In this document: positions 28,742-36,561 of the stretch, piece after piece
How positions within the stretch are numbered: position 1 is the stretch's first letter
How the letters are laid out: the number at the start of each line of letters is the position of its first letter
Assembly: GCA_016869025.1 (NCBI GenBank)
Contig: VGFA01000023.1
Coordinates: 1 to 42,869 of the forward strand
DNA: 42,869 nt
From: Armatimonadota bacterium
GTDB taxonomy: Bacteria; Sysuimicrobiota; Sysuimicrobiia; Sysuimicrobiales; Humicultoraceae
Direction: 5' to 3'
The notes under the pieces: model-generated
Told to the model about the DNA's origin: nothing
The model's input: the letters and a program-made list of their open reading frames with translations, nothing else
Databases searched by the model: none
Translations under genes and position numbers: made by a program

Positions 28742-29608
28742 GTGAAGGAACTGCGCCTCAATGCCTACGCCAAAGTCAACCTGGCCCTGGATGTACTGCA
28801 GCGACGAGAGGACGGTTATCACGAGATCGAGACTGTCCTCCACACGATCGCGCTGCACGACTCGATCACGCTGCGCGAGTCGGGCGAGGGGATCCTCGTC
28901 ACCACCGACGACCCTTCGATCCCAACGGACGCAAGCAGCCTGCTGTACCGGACGGCCGCGCTGTTGAGGGAGAAGTACGGCGTGGCGCGGCCGGTGGAGA
29001 TCGAGGTGCGCAAACGCATTCCCGTGGCGGCGGGCCTGGGTGGAGGCAGCGCCGATGCTGCGATGACGCTGATCGGGCTGGCCCAGATGTGGAAGCTGCG
29101 GCTCGACCGCCGCGAGCTCTACGCGCTGGCAGCGCGGCTCGGCTCGGACGTGCCCTTCTTCCTGGGCGGCGGCGCAGCCGTTGCCCGGGGCAGGGGCGAA
29201 CGGGTCCAGCCGCTCGCGCCGCTGCCGGCCACCTGGGTGGTGCTGGCCAGGCCCAGATTCCCGGTGCTGACCGAGTGGGCCTACGGGCGCATACGGCCCA
29301 CAGAGATCACCGTTCGCCCAAACATCCCTCTGCTCTTGGACGCGGTGGCCCGGCGAGATCTGCCCGCGGTAGGGCGCCTGGTGGGGAACGTGTTCGAGGA
29401 GGTTGTGGCCCGCCACCATCCCATCGTTGCCGATCTGAAGGCGCAGATCCTGCGTGGTGAGGCCTATGGCGCCGCCATGAGCGGCACAGGCCCCACCGTC
29501 TACGGGTTGATGGCCAACGAGGCCGCGGCCAGGCACCTCGCCGAGGACCTTGGCGCTGGGGACAAGGTGGACATCATCGTGACGCGGACCTTCTCGGAGG
29601 AGCGCTAG
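28742..29608 (+). CDS. ispE: 4-diphosphocytidyl-2-C-methyl-D-erythritol kinase
   Basis: A 288-aa GHMP kinase of the MEP isoprenoid pathway. It begins LRLNAYAKVNLALDVLQRRE, followed by DGYHEIETVLHTIALHD. The ATP loop is PVAAGLGGGSADAAM, and the C-terminal motif is GAAMSGTGPTVYGLM. The start is GTG 28742. It ends one base into the next gene (TAGTG). The gene precedes purR by one ORF, echoing the ispE-purR order of B. subtilis. Confidence 0.96.
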   Translation: MKELRLNAYAKVNLALDVLQRREDGYHEIETVLHTIALHDSITLRESGEGILVTTDDPSIPTDASSLLYRTAALLREKYGVARPVEIEVRKRIPVAAGLGGGSADAAMTLIGLAQMWKLRLDRRELYALAARLGSDVPFFLGGGAAVARGRGERVQPLAPLPATWVVLARPRFPVLTEWAYGRIRPTEITVRPNIPLLLDAVARRDLPAVGRLVGNVFEEVVARHHPIVADLKAQILRGEAYGAAMSGTGPTVYGLMANEAAARHLAEDLGAGDKVDIIVTRTFSEER

Positions 29609-30366
29609 TGCCTTCGGCGGTCGTGCTGGCCGGGGGAGGGCCGGAGCCGCATCTGGCCCCGGGCCTTCCGAACAAGGCGTTCCTCCAGATCGGCGGCCTG
29701 GCGCTGGTGGAGCGCGTTGTCACCGCCCTGCGGGGCATCCCCAGCATAGGAAGGATCGTGGCCGTCGGGCCACCCGGGCCGCTGGCGGCCCTTCTGGGAT
29801 CTTCGGTCGAGATCGTCCCGGATCAGGGCAAGATGATGGACAACATCGTCGCGGGCGTGGCCCGGCTTCGGGATGGAGATCGCGTGCTGGCGGTGGCATC
29901 GGATCTGCCGCTGATCACGCCGGAAGCAGTGGAGCGCTTCTTGGGGCTTTGCACAGGAGACGCCGACATCTACTACGCGGTCGTGCCACAGTCCGCGATC
30001 GAGGGCCGTTTCCCCACCGCCCGCAAGACCTACGTCAAGCTCACCGACGGGACGTTTTGCGGAGGCAGCATCGTGCTCCTCGCGCCCGAGGCGCTGGAGC
30101 GGGTACGGCCGCTGATCGAGCAGGCAATCGCCGCCCGAAAGAAACCATGGCTGCTGGCCCAACTCTTTGGATTGGCGACGGTGATGCGGTTTGCCTCGGG
30201 CCGGCTCTCGATCGCCGATCTGGAGGCGCGGGCGTACGCGATCAGCGGGCTTAGCGGCCGCGCGGTGGTGCTCGACGGTCCTGAGATGGCGCTCGACGTG
30301 GACGCCGGACGGCCCGAGAACCTGGCCGCGATACGCGCGGCCCTGGAGCCACCTCCGGAGCCGTAG
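29608..30366 (+). CDS. NTP-transferase family protein (MobA-like)
   Basis: A 252-aa nucleotidyltransferase-fold protein: SAVVLAGGGPEPHLAPGLPN at the N-terminus (the GGG loop of sugar-nucleotide and MobA-type enzymes), PNKAFLQIGGLALVERVVTA, and VLAVASDLPLITPEAVERFL with the metal-binding Asp. The C-terminal half (YVKLTDGTFCGGSIVLLAP, ALDVDAGRPENLAAI) matches stand-alone NTP-transferases often found beside ispE. The product is not known. It overlaps the ispE stop by 1 bp and ends 6 bp before purR. Confidence 0.88.
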   Translation: MPSAVVLAGGGPEPHLAPGLPNKAFLQIGGLALVERVVTALRGIPSIGRIVAVGPPGPLAALLGSSVEIVPDQGKMMDNIVAGVARLRDGDRVLAVASDLPLITPEAVERFLGLCTGDADIYYAVVPQSAIEGRFPTARKTYVKLTDGTFCGGSIVLLAPEALERVRPLIEQAIAARKKPWLLAQLFGLATVMRFASGRLSIADLEARAYAISGLSGRAVVLDGPEMALDVDAGRPENLAAIRAALEPPPEP

Positions 30367-30372
30367 CCGAGG

Positions 30373-31242
30373 ATGCCGCGCCGGAGGGACGCCAGGGCTC
30401 GTTCAGACGGGGAGCGGTCCGGCCGGCGGCTTCGTCGCGGCGAGCGCATGGTGGTGCTCGCCCAGAATCTCATGCAGTCCCCGGACCGGCTGCACTCGCT
30501 GGCCGGCTTCGCTGATCTGCTGGGCGCGGCCAAGTCCACGATAAGCGAGGACCTGGCCCTGCTGAAGGCCGCCTGCGAGCGGTTCGGTCTGGGGCGGATC
30601 GTCACAGTGCCCGGCGCCTCAGGCGGAGTCCGCTTCCGGCCGCACCGCACCTCTGCGCAGATCCGGCGCCTGGTCGAGGATCTTGTCGGGCGGCTCAGGG
30701 AGCCCGGACGGGTACTCCCCGGCGGGTTCTTGCAGATGACCGATCTCATCTTTACGCCGTCCGTGGCCGCGGAGATGGGCGAGGTATTCGCGACCCTGTT
30801 CTGGGACGCGCGCCCCGACTGCGTTCTGACCATGGAGGTCATGGGAATACCGCTGGCGCTGATGACCGCCCGCGCGTTCAACGTGCCGATGGTAACGATC
30901 CGCAGGGAAGGCAGGATCACCGAGGGCCCCTCGGTCAGCGTCAACTACCTGTCGGGATCCTCCCAGATCGTGCAGACGATGACGCTGCCGCTCCGGGCCA
31001 TCCCGCAGCGCGCGCGCGTACTGTTCATTGACGACTTCCTGCGCGGAGGAGGCACTGCCCGCGGCGTGCACGACCTGATGCGCGAGTTCCAGGCTGAAGT
31101 GGTGGGCATTGGGGTATTTGTTGAAACAGAGAGGCCCGCCGACAAGATGCTGGATCGCTACCTTGCCCTGATTACCTATCGCGGCGTGGGGGCGAGCGGT
31201 GAGGCCCTGGTTGGTCCCAGCCGGTGGATCGCGGCATTGTAG
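30373..31242 (+). CDS. purR: PurR-type purine operon regulator
   Basis: A 289-aa Gram-positive-type PurR, unrelated to the LacI-type PurR of E. coli. An N-terminal winged helix (MVVLAQNLMQSPDRLHSLAG, AKSTISEDLALLKAACERFG) is followed by a phosphoribosyltransferase fold with the PRPP loop VLFIDDFLRGGGTARG. In Bacillus the protein represses pur genes, and PRPP relieves repression. ATG 30373 follows the NTP-transferase closely, with GAGG just upstream. No PurBox search could be run here. Confidence 0.92.
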   Translation: MPRRRDARARSDGERSGRRLRRGERMVVLAQNLMQSPDRLHSLAGFADLLGAAKSTISEDLALLKAACERFGLGRIVTVPGASGGVRFRPHRTSAQIRRLVEDLVGRLREPGRVLPGGFLQMTDLIFTPSVAAEMGEVFATLFWDARPDCVLTMEVMGIPLALMTARAFNVPMVTIRREGRITEGPSVSVNYLSGSSQIVQTMTLPLRAIPQRARVLFIDDFLRGGGTARGVHDLMREFQAEVVGIGVFVETERPADKMLDRYLALITYRGVGASGEALVGPSRWIAAL

Positions 31243-31274
31243 GACGGTCGGGACTGGCCGCGGGGAGCGGCGCG

Positions 31275-31673
31275 GTGACGTTGGAGGAAATCAGGGAGGA
31301 GCTGGCGTTCTTCGATCCCGGTGTGATCCGGCTCAACCCGCCGGCAGACTTGCGCGCGATTGACCGGGCCCAGCTCGAGTTGAGAGTCAGGTTCCCGCCC
31401 TCGCTGCTGGCCGTGCTGGCGGTCTCAAACGGCGGTTTCATCGTGGGCGAGCCCGTGCTGGGCGTCCCGCCTATCCAGTCGGCACTCGACATGGTGCATG
31501 CCACCCGGCAGGCCCGGGTCCACTGGGGGCCCATCTTCTGGCCGGACGGCTGGGTCGAGATCGGCAGCGACGGCTGCGGCAATCAGTATGTGCTGTTGCT
31601 GGACCGCGAGGGCTTGGGGTGCGAGTCCCCTGTGGTTTGTCACGCAAGACGTGAAGTGGCATTATCGGGCTGA
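31275..31673 (+). CDS. SMI1/KNR4-family protein, frameshifted 3' end
   Basis: A SMI1/KNR4-like immunity or scaffold protein, 132 aa in this frame. Landmarks are VTLEEIREELAFFDPG, LRVRFPPSLLAVLAVSNGG, and PDGWVEIGSDGCGNQYVLLL, the usual GNxYxLD end of the domain. GTG 31275 has GGGGAG 7-8 nt upstream and is preferred over the ATG at 31224 that overlaps purR. The reading frame appears to break at the GGGG run 31616-31619: the last 18 codons look non-native, while the +1 frame continues as GC3-rich coding sequence to 31809. SMI1/KNR4 proteins often act as contact-toxin immunity proteins, but no toxin is next to it. Confidence 0.7.
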   Translation: MTLEEIREELAFFDPGVIRLNPPADLRAIDRAQLELRVRFPPSLLAVLAVSNGGFIVGEPVLGVPPIQSALDMVHATRQARVHWGPIFWPDGWVEIGSDGCGNQYVLLLDREGLGCESPVVCHARREVALSG

Positions 31674-31809
31674 CGGGAGTCCGCGCGCGCGGCAGGAAGT
31701 TGACTGGACGGACAGGAAGGTGATCGTGCACTCGGGAGCGCTGTCGCCGTGGCGCTCCAACGAGGCGTGGACGCTGGCCCACGACCCGGCCCTGATCAGG
31801 TGGCGGTGA
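31620..31809 (+). pseudogene. Shifted-frame continuation of the SMI1/KNR4 gene
   Basis: In the +1 frame after the GGGG run, an uninterrupted GC3-rich frame encodes about 60 residues beginning SPLWFVTQDVKWHYRADG and ending TLAHDPALIRWR. This looks like the authentic C-terminus (compare the FVD/FVT strand after GNQY in the family). It has no good start of its own. It is either a true frameshift, programmed slippage, or a one-base sequencing error. Confidence 0.5.
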
Positions 31810-31836
31810 GCCCACTCCGCCCGCATGGAGGATGAG

Positions 31837-33198
31837 ATGAGATCAATCACACACCCACGACTCGGAGCACTCGCCGCCACTGCTGTGGCCGTCATGGTGC
31901 TCGCGGCGCCGGTCCTTCCGGCGGCGGCGCAGGCGCCCAGGCCGGTGACGCTGGTCGAGGCGCTGACGCTGGCCGCACAGAAGAACCACGGACTGCGGGT
32001 TGCGGCGGTCGAGGTGAAGATCGCCCGCGCGCAACTGGCGCAGGCAGAGGCGGCGAAATCGGGCCAGCTCACACTGTCCGCATCGTATACGCGCGTCAAC
32101 GAGCGGGAAGGCGGGACGATGGTCATCCCGCCCGGGACGATTCCCGGAATCATTGTCCCGATTGTCATAACGCTGCCGGCCCCGGATCCCAACGTGTACT
32201 CCGCGGCCCTCACCTACCAGGTCCCGCTGTACAGCGGCGGTCGGATCGAGTCCCAGATCGCCCTGGCGCAGGCGAACCTGCGCGGATCGGAGGCGGCGCT
32301 GGAACGCGCCAAACAACAGCTCATACTCGACGTCAAGCAGGCGTACTTCCAAGTGCTACTGGCCCAGGCCGGCATTGAGGTGGCCTCGCGCGCGGTGACC
32401 GCCGCCGATGAGAACCTGCGCGTGGCCCGGGCGCGCGTGGCCGCGGGCGTCTCGCCCCGCTTCGACGAGGTGCAGGCAGAGGTGAGCCTGGCGAACGCCA
32501 GGCAGGGACAGATTCGCTCCCGGAACTCCCTGGCGCTGGCGCAGCACGGTCTGAACGCGCTGATGGTCCTGCCACTGGATACGGTACTGCAACCGCGCGA
32601 GACGATGACCGTCGTTCCGCTCCGCGGCGACCCCGTGGCCCTGCTGCGCCGCGCGCTCGAGGCCCGCCCCGAGCTGATCGAGCACCGCGCCCGTATTGAC
32701 GTGGCACTGGCCGCGATCGAGATCGCGCGCGCGGGAGGGCGCCCTTTTGTGGCGCTTTCCGGCGGCCCGAGCTACGGAAACCCTGGCGGGTCTTCGGTGA
32801 CGGCGAGCGGCTGGGCGGTCACCCTCTCGGCCACGGTGTCGCTGTTCGATGGCGGCCTAACCGCGCAGCGCGTGCGCGAGGCAGAGGCCAGGGTCGAGCA
32901 GCTGCGCGAGGCAGAGGCGCAGATCCGGCAGGGGATAGAGCTGGAAGTACGGCGCGCGCTGCTCAGCTTCTCCTCTGCGGCCGAGGAGCTGGCCGCCGCG
33001 GACAAGGCGGTCGAGATGGCCCAGGAAGGGCTACGCATTGCCAACGTCCGTTTCGCCGCCGGCGTCTCCACCAACCTGGAGGTGGTCACCGCGCAGGCCT
33101 CACTGTCGCAGGCAGAGGGCAACCGGATCCAGGCGCTCTTCAACGTGAACCTGTCGCGCGCGCAGCTCGAGCGCGCGGTCGGGGGCGCGGTGGAGTAA
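31837..33198 (+). CDS. TolC-family outer-membrane efflux protein
   Basis: A 453-aa outer-membrane factor. The signal peptide is residues 1-33, ending in LPAAAQA. The mature protein has the two-repeat TolC pattern: VTLVEALTLAAQKN, a beta-strand insert (IIVPIVITLPAPDPN), AALTYQVPLYSGGRIESQIA, and the second repeat VTLSATVSLFDGGLTAQRVR with long coiled-coil helices. ATG 31837 has GGAGG 5 nt upstream and is preferred to ATG 31825, which overlaps that SD. TolC channels imply an outer membrane. It opens an efflux operon with HlyD and ABC-2 components. Confidence 0.93.
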   Translation: MRSITHPRLGALAATAVAVMVLAAPVLPAAAQAPRPVTLVEALTLAAQKNHGLRVAAVEVKIARAQLAQAEAAKSGQLTLSASYTRVNEREGGTMVIPPGTIPGIIVPIVITLPAPDPNVYSAALTYQVPLYSGGRIESQIALAQANLRGSEAALERAKQQLILDVKQAYFQVLLAQAGIEVASRAVTAADENLRVARARVAAGVSPRFDEVQAEVSLANARQGQIRSRNSLALAQHGLNALMVLPLDTVLQPRETMTVVPLRGDPVALLRRALEARPELIEHRARIDVALAAIEIARAGGRPFVALSGGPSYGNPGGSSVTASGWAVTLSATVSLFDGGLTAQRVREAEARVEQLREAEAQIRQGIELEVRRALLSFSSAAEELAAADKAVEMAQEGLRIANVRFAAGVSTNLEVVTAQASLSQAEGNRIQALFNVNLSRAQLERAVGGAVE

Positions 33199-33303
33199 GA
33201 TGGCGACGCTTCGGGATAGGCGGTGCTGTGGAGTAGGACGATGACGCTCCGGTGTCGGCGGCGCGGTGGATCCGGATGATGACCCTACACGGGCGGCGGG
33301 TCC
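33190..33303 (+). repeat. Three imperfect 38-bp tandem repeats
   Basis: GTGGA recurs at 33190, 33228 and 33266, an exact 38-bp period. Copies 1 and 2 agree at about 28 of 38 positions, copies 2 and 3 at about 25 of 38. Copy 1 contains the tolC stop codon, copy 2 fills the spacer, and copy 3 encodes the first residues of the HlyD-like protein. This looks like an old duplication that made the intergenic spacer. Confidence 0.65.
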
Positions 33304-34595
33304 CCCTCGTTCCCCTGGTGCTGGTGGCCGCGCTGGCAGCCTACGGCGCGGCGCAATACCTGGCAGGCCGCAACGCGGTCAACGGTGCGATCATCGAGGG
33401 CTCCGGCACCATAGAGGCCACGCAGGTTCACATCGCCGCCAAAACCCCGGGGCGCGTCCTGGAGGTGCTGGTCGGCTCAGGTGACGAGGTAGCCGCCGGG
33501 GCTGTGCTGGTCCGCTTCGACAGGCAGGAGGTGGATGCCCAGGTCGCTCAGGCCGAGGCGGCCGTGTCCGCGGCCCGGGCGCGCCTCTCACAGGCCGAGG
33601 TGGCGCTGCGCGCGCAGCGCCAGCAGTCCCCGGCCACAATAGACCAGGCCGAGGCAGCGCAGAACGCTGCTCAGGCCCGGGTTCCCCAGGCCAGGGAGGT
33701 CGTGGAGCTTCAGCAGGCACAGTCCGAGCAGCAGATCGCGCAGGCTAAGGCCGCCGTAGCTCAGGCCGAGGCGTCGCTGGCCGCGGCCGCGGCCGGCCGC
33801 GGGGCTGTGCGGGCAAACCTACGGAAGGCCGAGGCGGACCTTACTCGCGCCGCGGCGTTGTTCCGGGAGGGCGCGGTGGCCGCCCAGGCAGTGGATGCCG
33901 CGCGGGCCGCGGTGGACGTGCTGGCGGCACAGGAGGCCGCGGCCGCGGCCCAGGAGGTTGCCGCGCGCCGGCAGGTCGAACAGGCGCGCGCAGCGCTGGA
34001 GCTGGCGCAGGCCGGAGCCCGACAGACATCCATCCGGCGGCAGGACGTGGCCGTGGCCCAGGCCCAAGAGGCCCAGGCTCAGGCGGCCTACGCCGGCGCC
34101 AAGACCGCCAAGGATCTGGTCGCGCAGCGCGAAGCGGAAGTCGCGGTCGCCCGCGCCGCGCTGGCGCAGGCCGAGGCCTTGCTGCGCTACGCGCAGTCCG
34201 TGCGGGCCAACCTGATCCTGACGTCCCCGATCAGTGGCTTGGTGCTCTCCCGAAGCGTCGAGCCGGGCGAGATCGTCGGAGCCGGAGTACCGGTTCTCAC
34301 CGTGGCCGATCTGCGCGCCGTGTGGCTCCGCGTCTACGTGCCCGAGGCCCGCCTGGGCAGGCTGCGTGTGGGGCAGCGCGGCGAGGTGTTCGTGGATGCG
34401 TTTCCAAGCCGGGCTTTTGCCGGCCGGGTGTCCGAGATCGCAAGCCAGGCCGAGTTCACCCCCCGCAACGTGGCGACCCAACAGGAGCGCGCCAAGCTGG
34501 TGTTCGCGGTGCGCCTGACACTGGAGAACCCCGACGGCCTGCTCAAGCCCGGTATGCCGGCCGACGCGAGGATTCAGTCAGGCACATCGCCGTGA
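33252..34595 (+). CDS. HlyD-family membrane fusion protein
   Basis: A 447-aa periplasmic adaptor of the YhiI/YbhG type. It has one N-terminal membrane helix (about residues 17-36, VPLVPLVLVAALAAYGAAQY), then a lipoyl half-motif (GTIEATQVHIAAKTPGRVLE, VGSGDEVAAGAVLVRFD). A long Ala/Gln-rich coiled coil follows (about residues 90-310), then the second lipoyl half (LILTSPISGLVLSRSVEPGE) and a barrel domain with AVWLRVYVPEARLGRL. GTG 33252 is the start given; ATG 33276 is an alternative. It links the inner-membrane ABC-2 complex to the TolC channel. Confidence 0.93.
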   Translation: MSAARWIRMMTLHGRRVPLVPLVLVAALAAYGAAQYLAGRNAVNGAIIEGSGTIEATQVHIAAKTPGRVLEVLVGSGDEVAAGAVLVRFDRQEVDAQVAQAEAAVSAARARLSQAEVALRAQRQQSPATIDQAEAAQNAAQARVPQAREVVELQQAQSEQQIAQAKAAVAQAEASLAAAAAGRGAVRANLRKAEADLTRAAALFREGAVAAQAVDAARAAVDVLAAQEAAAAAQEVAARRQVEQARAALELAQAGARQTSIRRQDVAVAQAQEAQAQAAYAGAKTAKDLVAQREAEVAVARAALAQAEALLRYAQSVRANLILTSPISGLVLSRSVEPGEIVGAGVPVLTVADLRAVWLRVYVPEARLGRLRVGQRGEVFVDAFPSRAFAGRVSEIASQAEFTPRNVATQQERAKLVFAVRLTLENPDGLLKPGMPADARIQSGTSP

Positions 34596-34637
34596 CCGGC
34601 GCGGCAGGTGCGGGCGCGGCAGGGACCGCCGTGAGGC

Positions 34638-35576
34638 ATGCGCGCGTCACCTGACGCGGCCATCGCCACCGAGGGCCTTAGCAGGTCGTTCGGCCCGGTC
34701 ACCGCCGTTGACCGGATCTCCTTCAGCGTGGCGCCCGGCGAGGTATTCGGCCTCATCGGTCCGGACGGCGCCGGCAAGACCACCCTGCTGCGCCTGCTGG
34801 CCGGGATCCTCGACCCCTCAGAAGGCAGTGCCACGGTCGCGGGCGCCGATGTCCGCACGCAGCCCGAACTGCTCCGCCAGCGCATAGGCTACATGCCCCA
34901 GACGTTCGCGCTCTACCGCGACCTGACAGTGGGCGAGAACCTGCATTTCTTTGCCGAGGCCTACCAGGTGCCACGCGGCGAGATCGCTTCACGCACCGAG
35001 CGACTTCTGGATTTCAGCCGGCTCGGGCCGTTCGCGCGCACGCTGGCCGAGCACCTCTCGGGCGGGATGCGCCAGAAGCTTGCGCTGGCGTGCACGTTGA
35101 TACACGAGCCCCGCCTGCTGCTGCTCGATGAGCCCACGACCGGCGTGGACCCGGTCTCCCGGCGCGAGTTCTGGAGCATCCTGTACGACCTCAACCGTCG
35201 GGGCACCACGGTGCTGGTGGCGACGCCCTACATGGACGAGGCGGACCGCTGCTCGCGCATTGGCTTCATGTACGGGGGACGGCTGCTGTCGGTGGCGCCT
35301 CCTGAAGGCATGAAGGCGCGGATGCAGGGCGAGGTCCTGGAGATCGTGGCCGAGCCACGCCGGCGCGCGCTGGCGGTCGCGCTCGGTGTCGAGGCGGTGC
35401 GCACAGGCAGCATCTTCGGAGACACCCTGCACCTGACCGTGCGCGACGCCGCCGCGGCCGAACCCCAGGTGCGTGCCGCCTTCGACCGGGCGGGCATCCC
35501 GTTGCGGTTGCTGCGCGTGGCCCCCGCATCCCTGGAGGATGTGTTCATCTCGCTCATGAGTCAGGCAGGCCGGTAG
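34638..35576 (+). CDS. ABC-2 efflux ATP-binding protein, first copy
   Basis: A 312-aa ATPase: Walker A GPDGAGKTT, Q-loop YMPQTF, signature LSGGMRQKLALA, Walker B LLLLDEPTTGVDP, and a C-terminal extension typical of exporter ATPases. It corresponds to the N-terminal half of the two-domain YbhF protein. The switch His is replaced: the segment reads LVATPYMDEADRC where many relatives have H. That suggests this site may be weak and the second ATPase the stronger, as in asymmetric transporters (inference). It ends 1 bp before the second ATPase. Confidence 0.93.
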   Translation: MRASPDAAIATEGLSRSFGPVTAVDRISFSVAPGEVFGLIGPDGAGKTTLLRLLAGILDPSEGSATVAGADVRTQPELLRQRIGYMPQTFALYRDLTVGENLHFFAEAYQVPRGEIASRTERLLDFSRLGPFARTLAEHLSGGMRQKLALACTLIHEPRLLLLDEPTTGVDPVSRREFWSILYDLNRRGTTVLVATPYMDEADRCSRIGFMYGGRLLSVAPPEGMKARMQGEVLEIVAEPRRRALAVALGVEAVRTGSIFGDTLHLTVRDAAAAEPQVRAAFDRAGIPLRLLRVAPASLEDVFISLMSQAGR

Positions 35577-35577
35577 G

Positions 35578-36561
35578 ATGGCCCCCGAAGCCGCGGTGGT
35601 GGCGCGCGGGCTGACCAAGCGGTTCGGCGACATGATCGCCGTGAACGGGATCAACCTCGAGATCCACCGCGGTGAGGTCTACGGCTTCCTGGGTCCCAAC
35701 GGCGCAGGAAAGACCACCACAATCCGCATGCTCTGCGGCATCATGGATCCCACGGCCGGAGAGGCGCGGGTACTCGGGTTCGACGTGCGCAGCCAACGCG
35801 AGGCGCTGAAGGCGCGCATCGGCTACATGAGCCAGCGGGCCAGTCTCTACGCCGACCTTACCGTTGTCGAGCAACTGCGTTTCTATGCCAGGATCTACGG
35901 GCTCGACACCAGCGCGGCACATGAGAAGGTCGGCTCATGGATCGAGTCGTCCGGCCTGGCCGGACGCGACCGCGACCTGGTCTCCACGCTCTCGGGAGGA
36001 TGGCGGCAGCGTCTTGCCCTGGGCTGCGCGGTGATGCACCACCCAGACCTGCTGCTGCTGGACGAGCCCACCTCGGGCGTGGATCCGCTGTCGCGCCGGC
36101 AGTTCTGGGACCTGATCTACCGATTTGCCGATGAGGGCACGACCGTTATGGTTACCACCCACTACATGGATGAGGCCGAGCACTGCGACCGGCTGGCTTT
36201 CATCTACGGCGGCCGGATCGTCGCCGAGGGCGCGCCCGAGGAGATCAAACGCCGGCACATGCCGGGTTTGCTGATACGGGTGGTCTGCCGGGAGTGGATG
36301 CGCGCGTTCGACTTCCTCCGCCTCTCACCGCGCGTGCGGAGCGCGGCGCTGTACGGCACCGCGATCCACGTTCTGGTGTCGCGGGCGGAGGGGGCGGGAG
36401 AGGCGCAGGGAGCCGCGCAGGCGCAGGCGGTAGATGCGCTGGCCCGCGACCTCGCCGACGCGGGCATCCAGGTGGACGCGATCGCGCCGATTGCTCCCTC
36501 GCTGGAGGACATATTCGTGAGCCTGACCGGCGATGCCTCGGGAGGTGGGCCAGATGGGTAG
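35578..36561 (+). CDS. ABC-2 efflux ATP-binding protein, second copy
   Basis: A 327-aa ATPase with Walker A GPNGAGKTT, signature LSGGWRQRLALG, Walker B LLLLDEPTSGVDP and the switch His in MVTTHYMDEAEHC. It resembles the C-terminal half of YbhF and has a longer Ala-rich C-terminal tail. ATG 35578 follows the first ATPase stop by one base. Its 3' end overlaps the permease start by 8 bp. Confidence 0.94.
   Translation: MAPEAAVVARGLTKRFGDMIAVNGINLEIHRGEVYGFLGPNGAGKTTTIRMLCGIMDPTAGEARVLGFDVRSQREALKARIGYMSQRASLYADLTVVEQLRFYARIYGLDTSAAHEKVGSWIESSGLAGRDRDLVSTLSGGWRQRLALGCAVMHHPDLLLLDEPTSGVDPLSRRQFWDLIYRFADEGTTVMVTTHYMDEAEHCDRLAFIYGGRIVAEGAPEEIKRRHMPGLLIRVVCREWMRAFDFLRLSPRVRSAALYGTAIHVLVSRAEGAGEAQGAAQAQAVDALARDLADAGIQVDAIAPIAPSLEDIFVSLTGDASGGGPDG

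Noticed and set aside
27877-29460. A 527-codon plus-strand frame opposite the LCP gene and running into ispE
   Set aside because: It is the shadow of the LCP gene and then an off-frame of ispE; the composition is Arg/Gly/His-rich without domains.
30030-30944. A 304-codon minus-strand frame across the NTP-transferase and purR genes
   Set aside because: Ser/Arg-rich shadow frame; both plus-strand genes have clear motifs.
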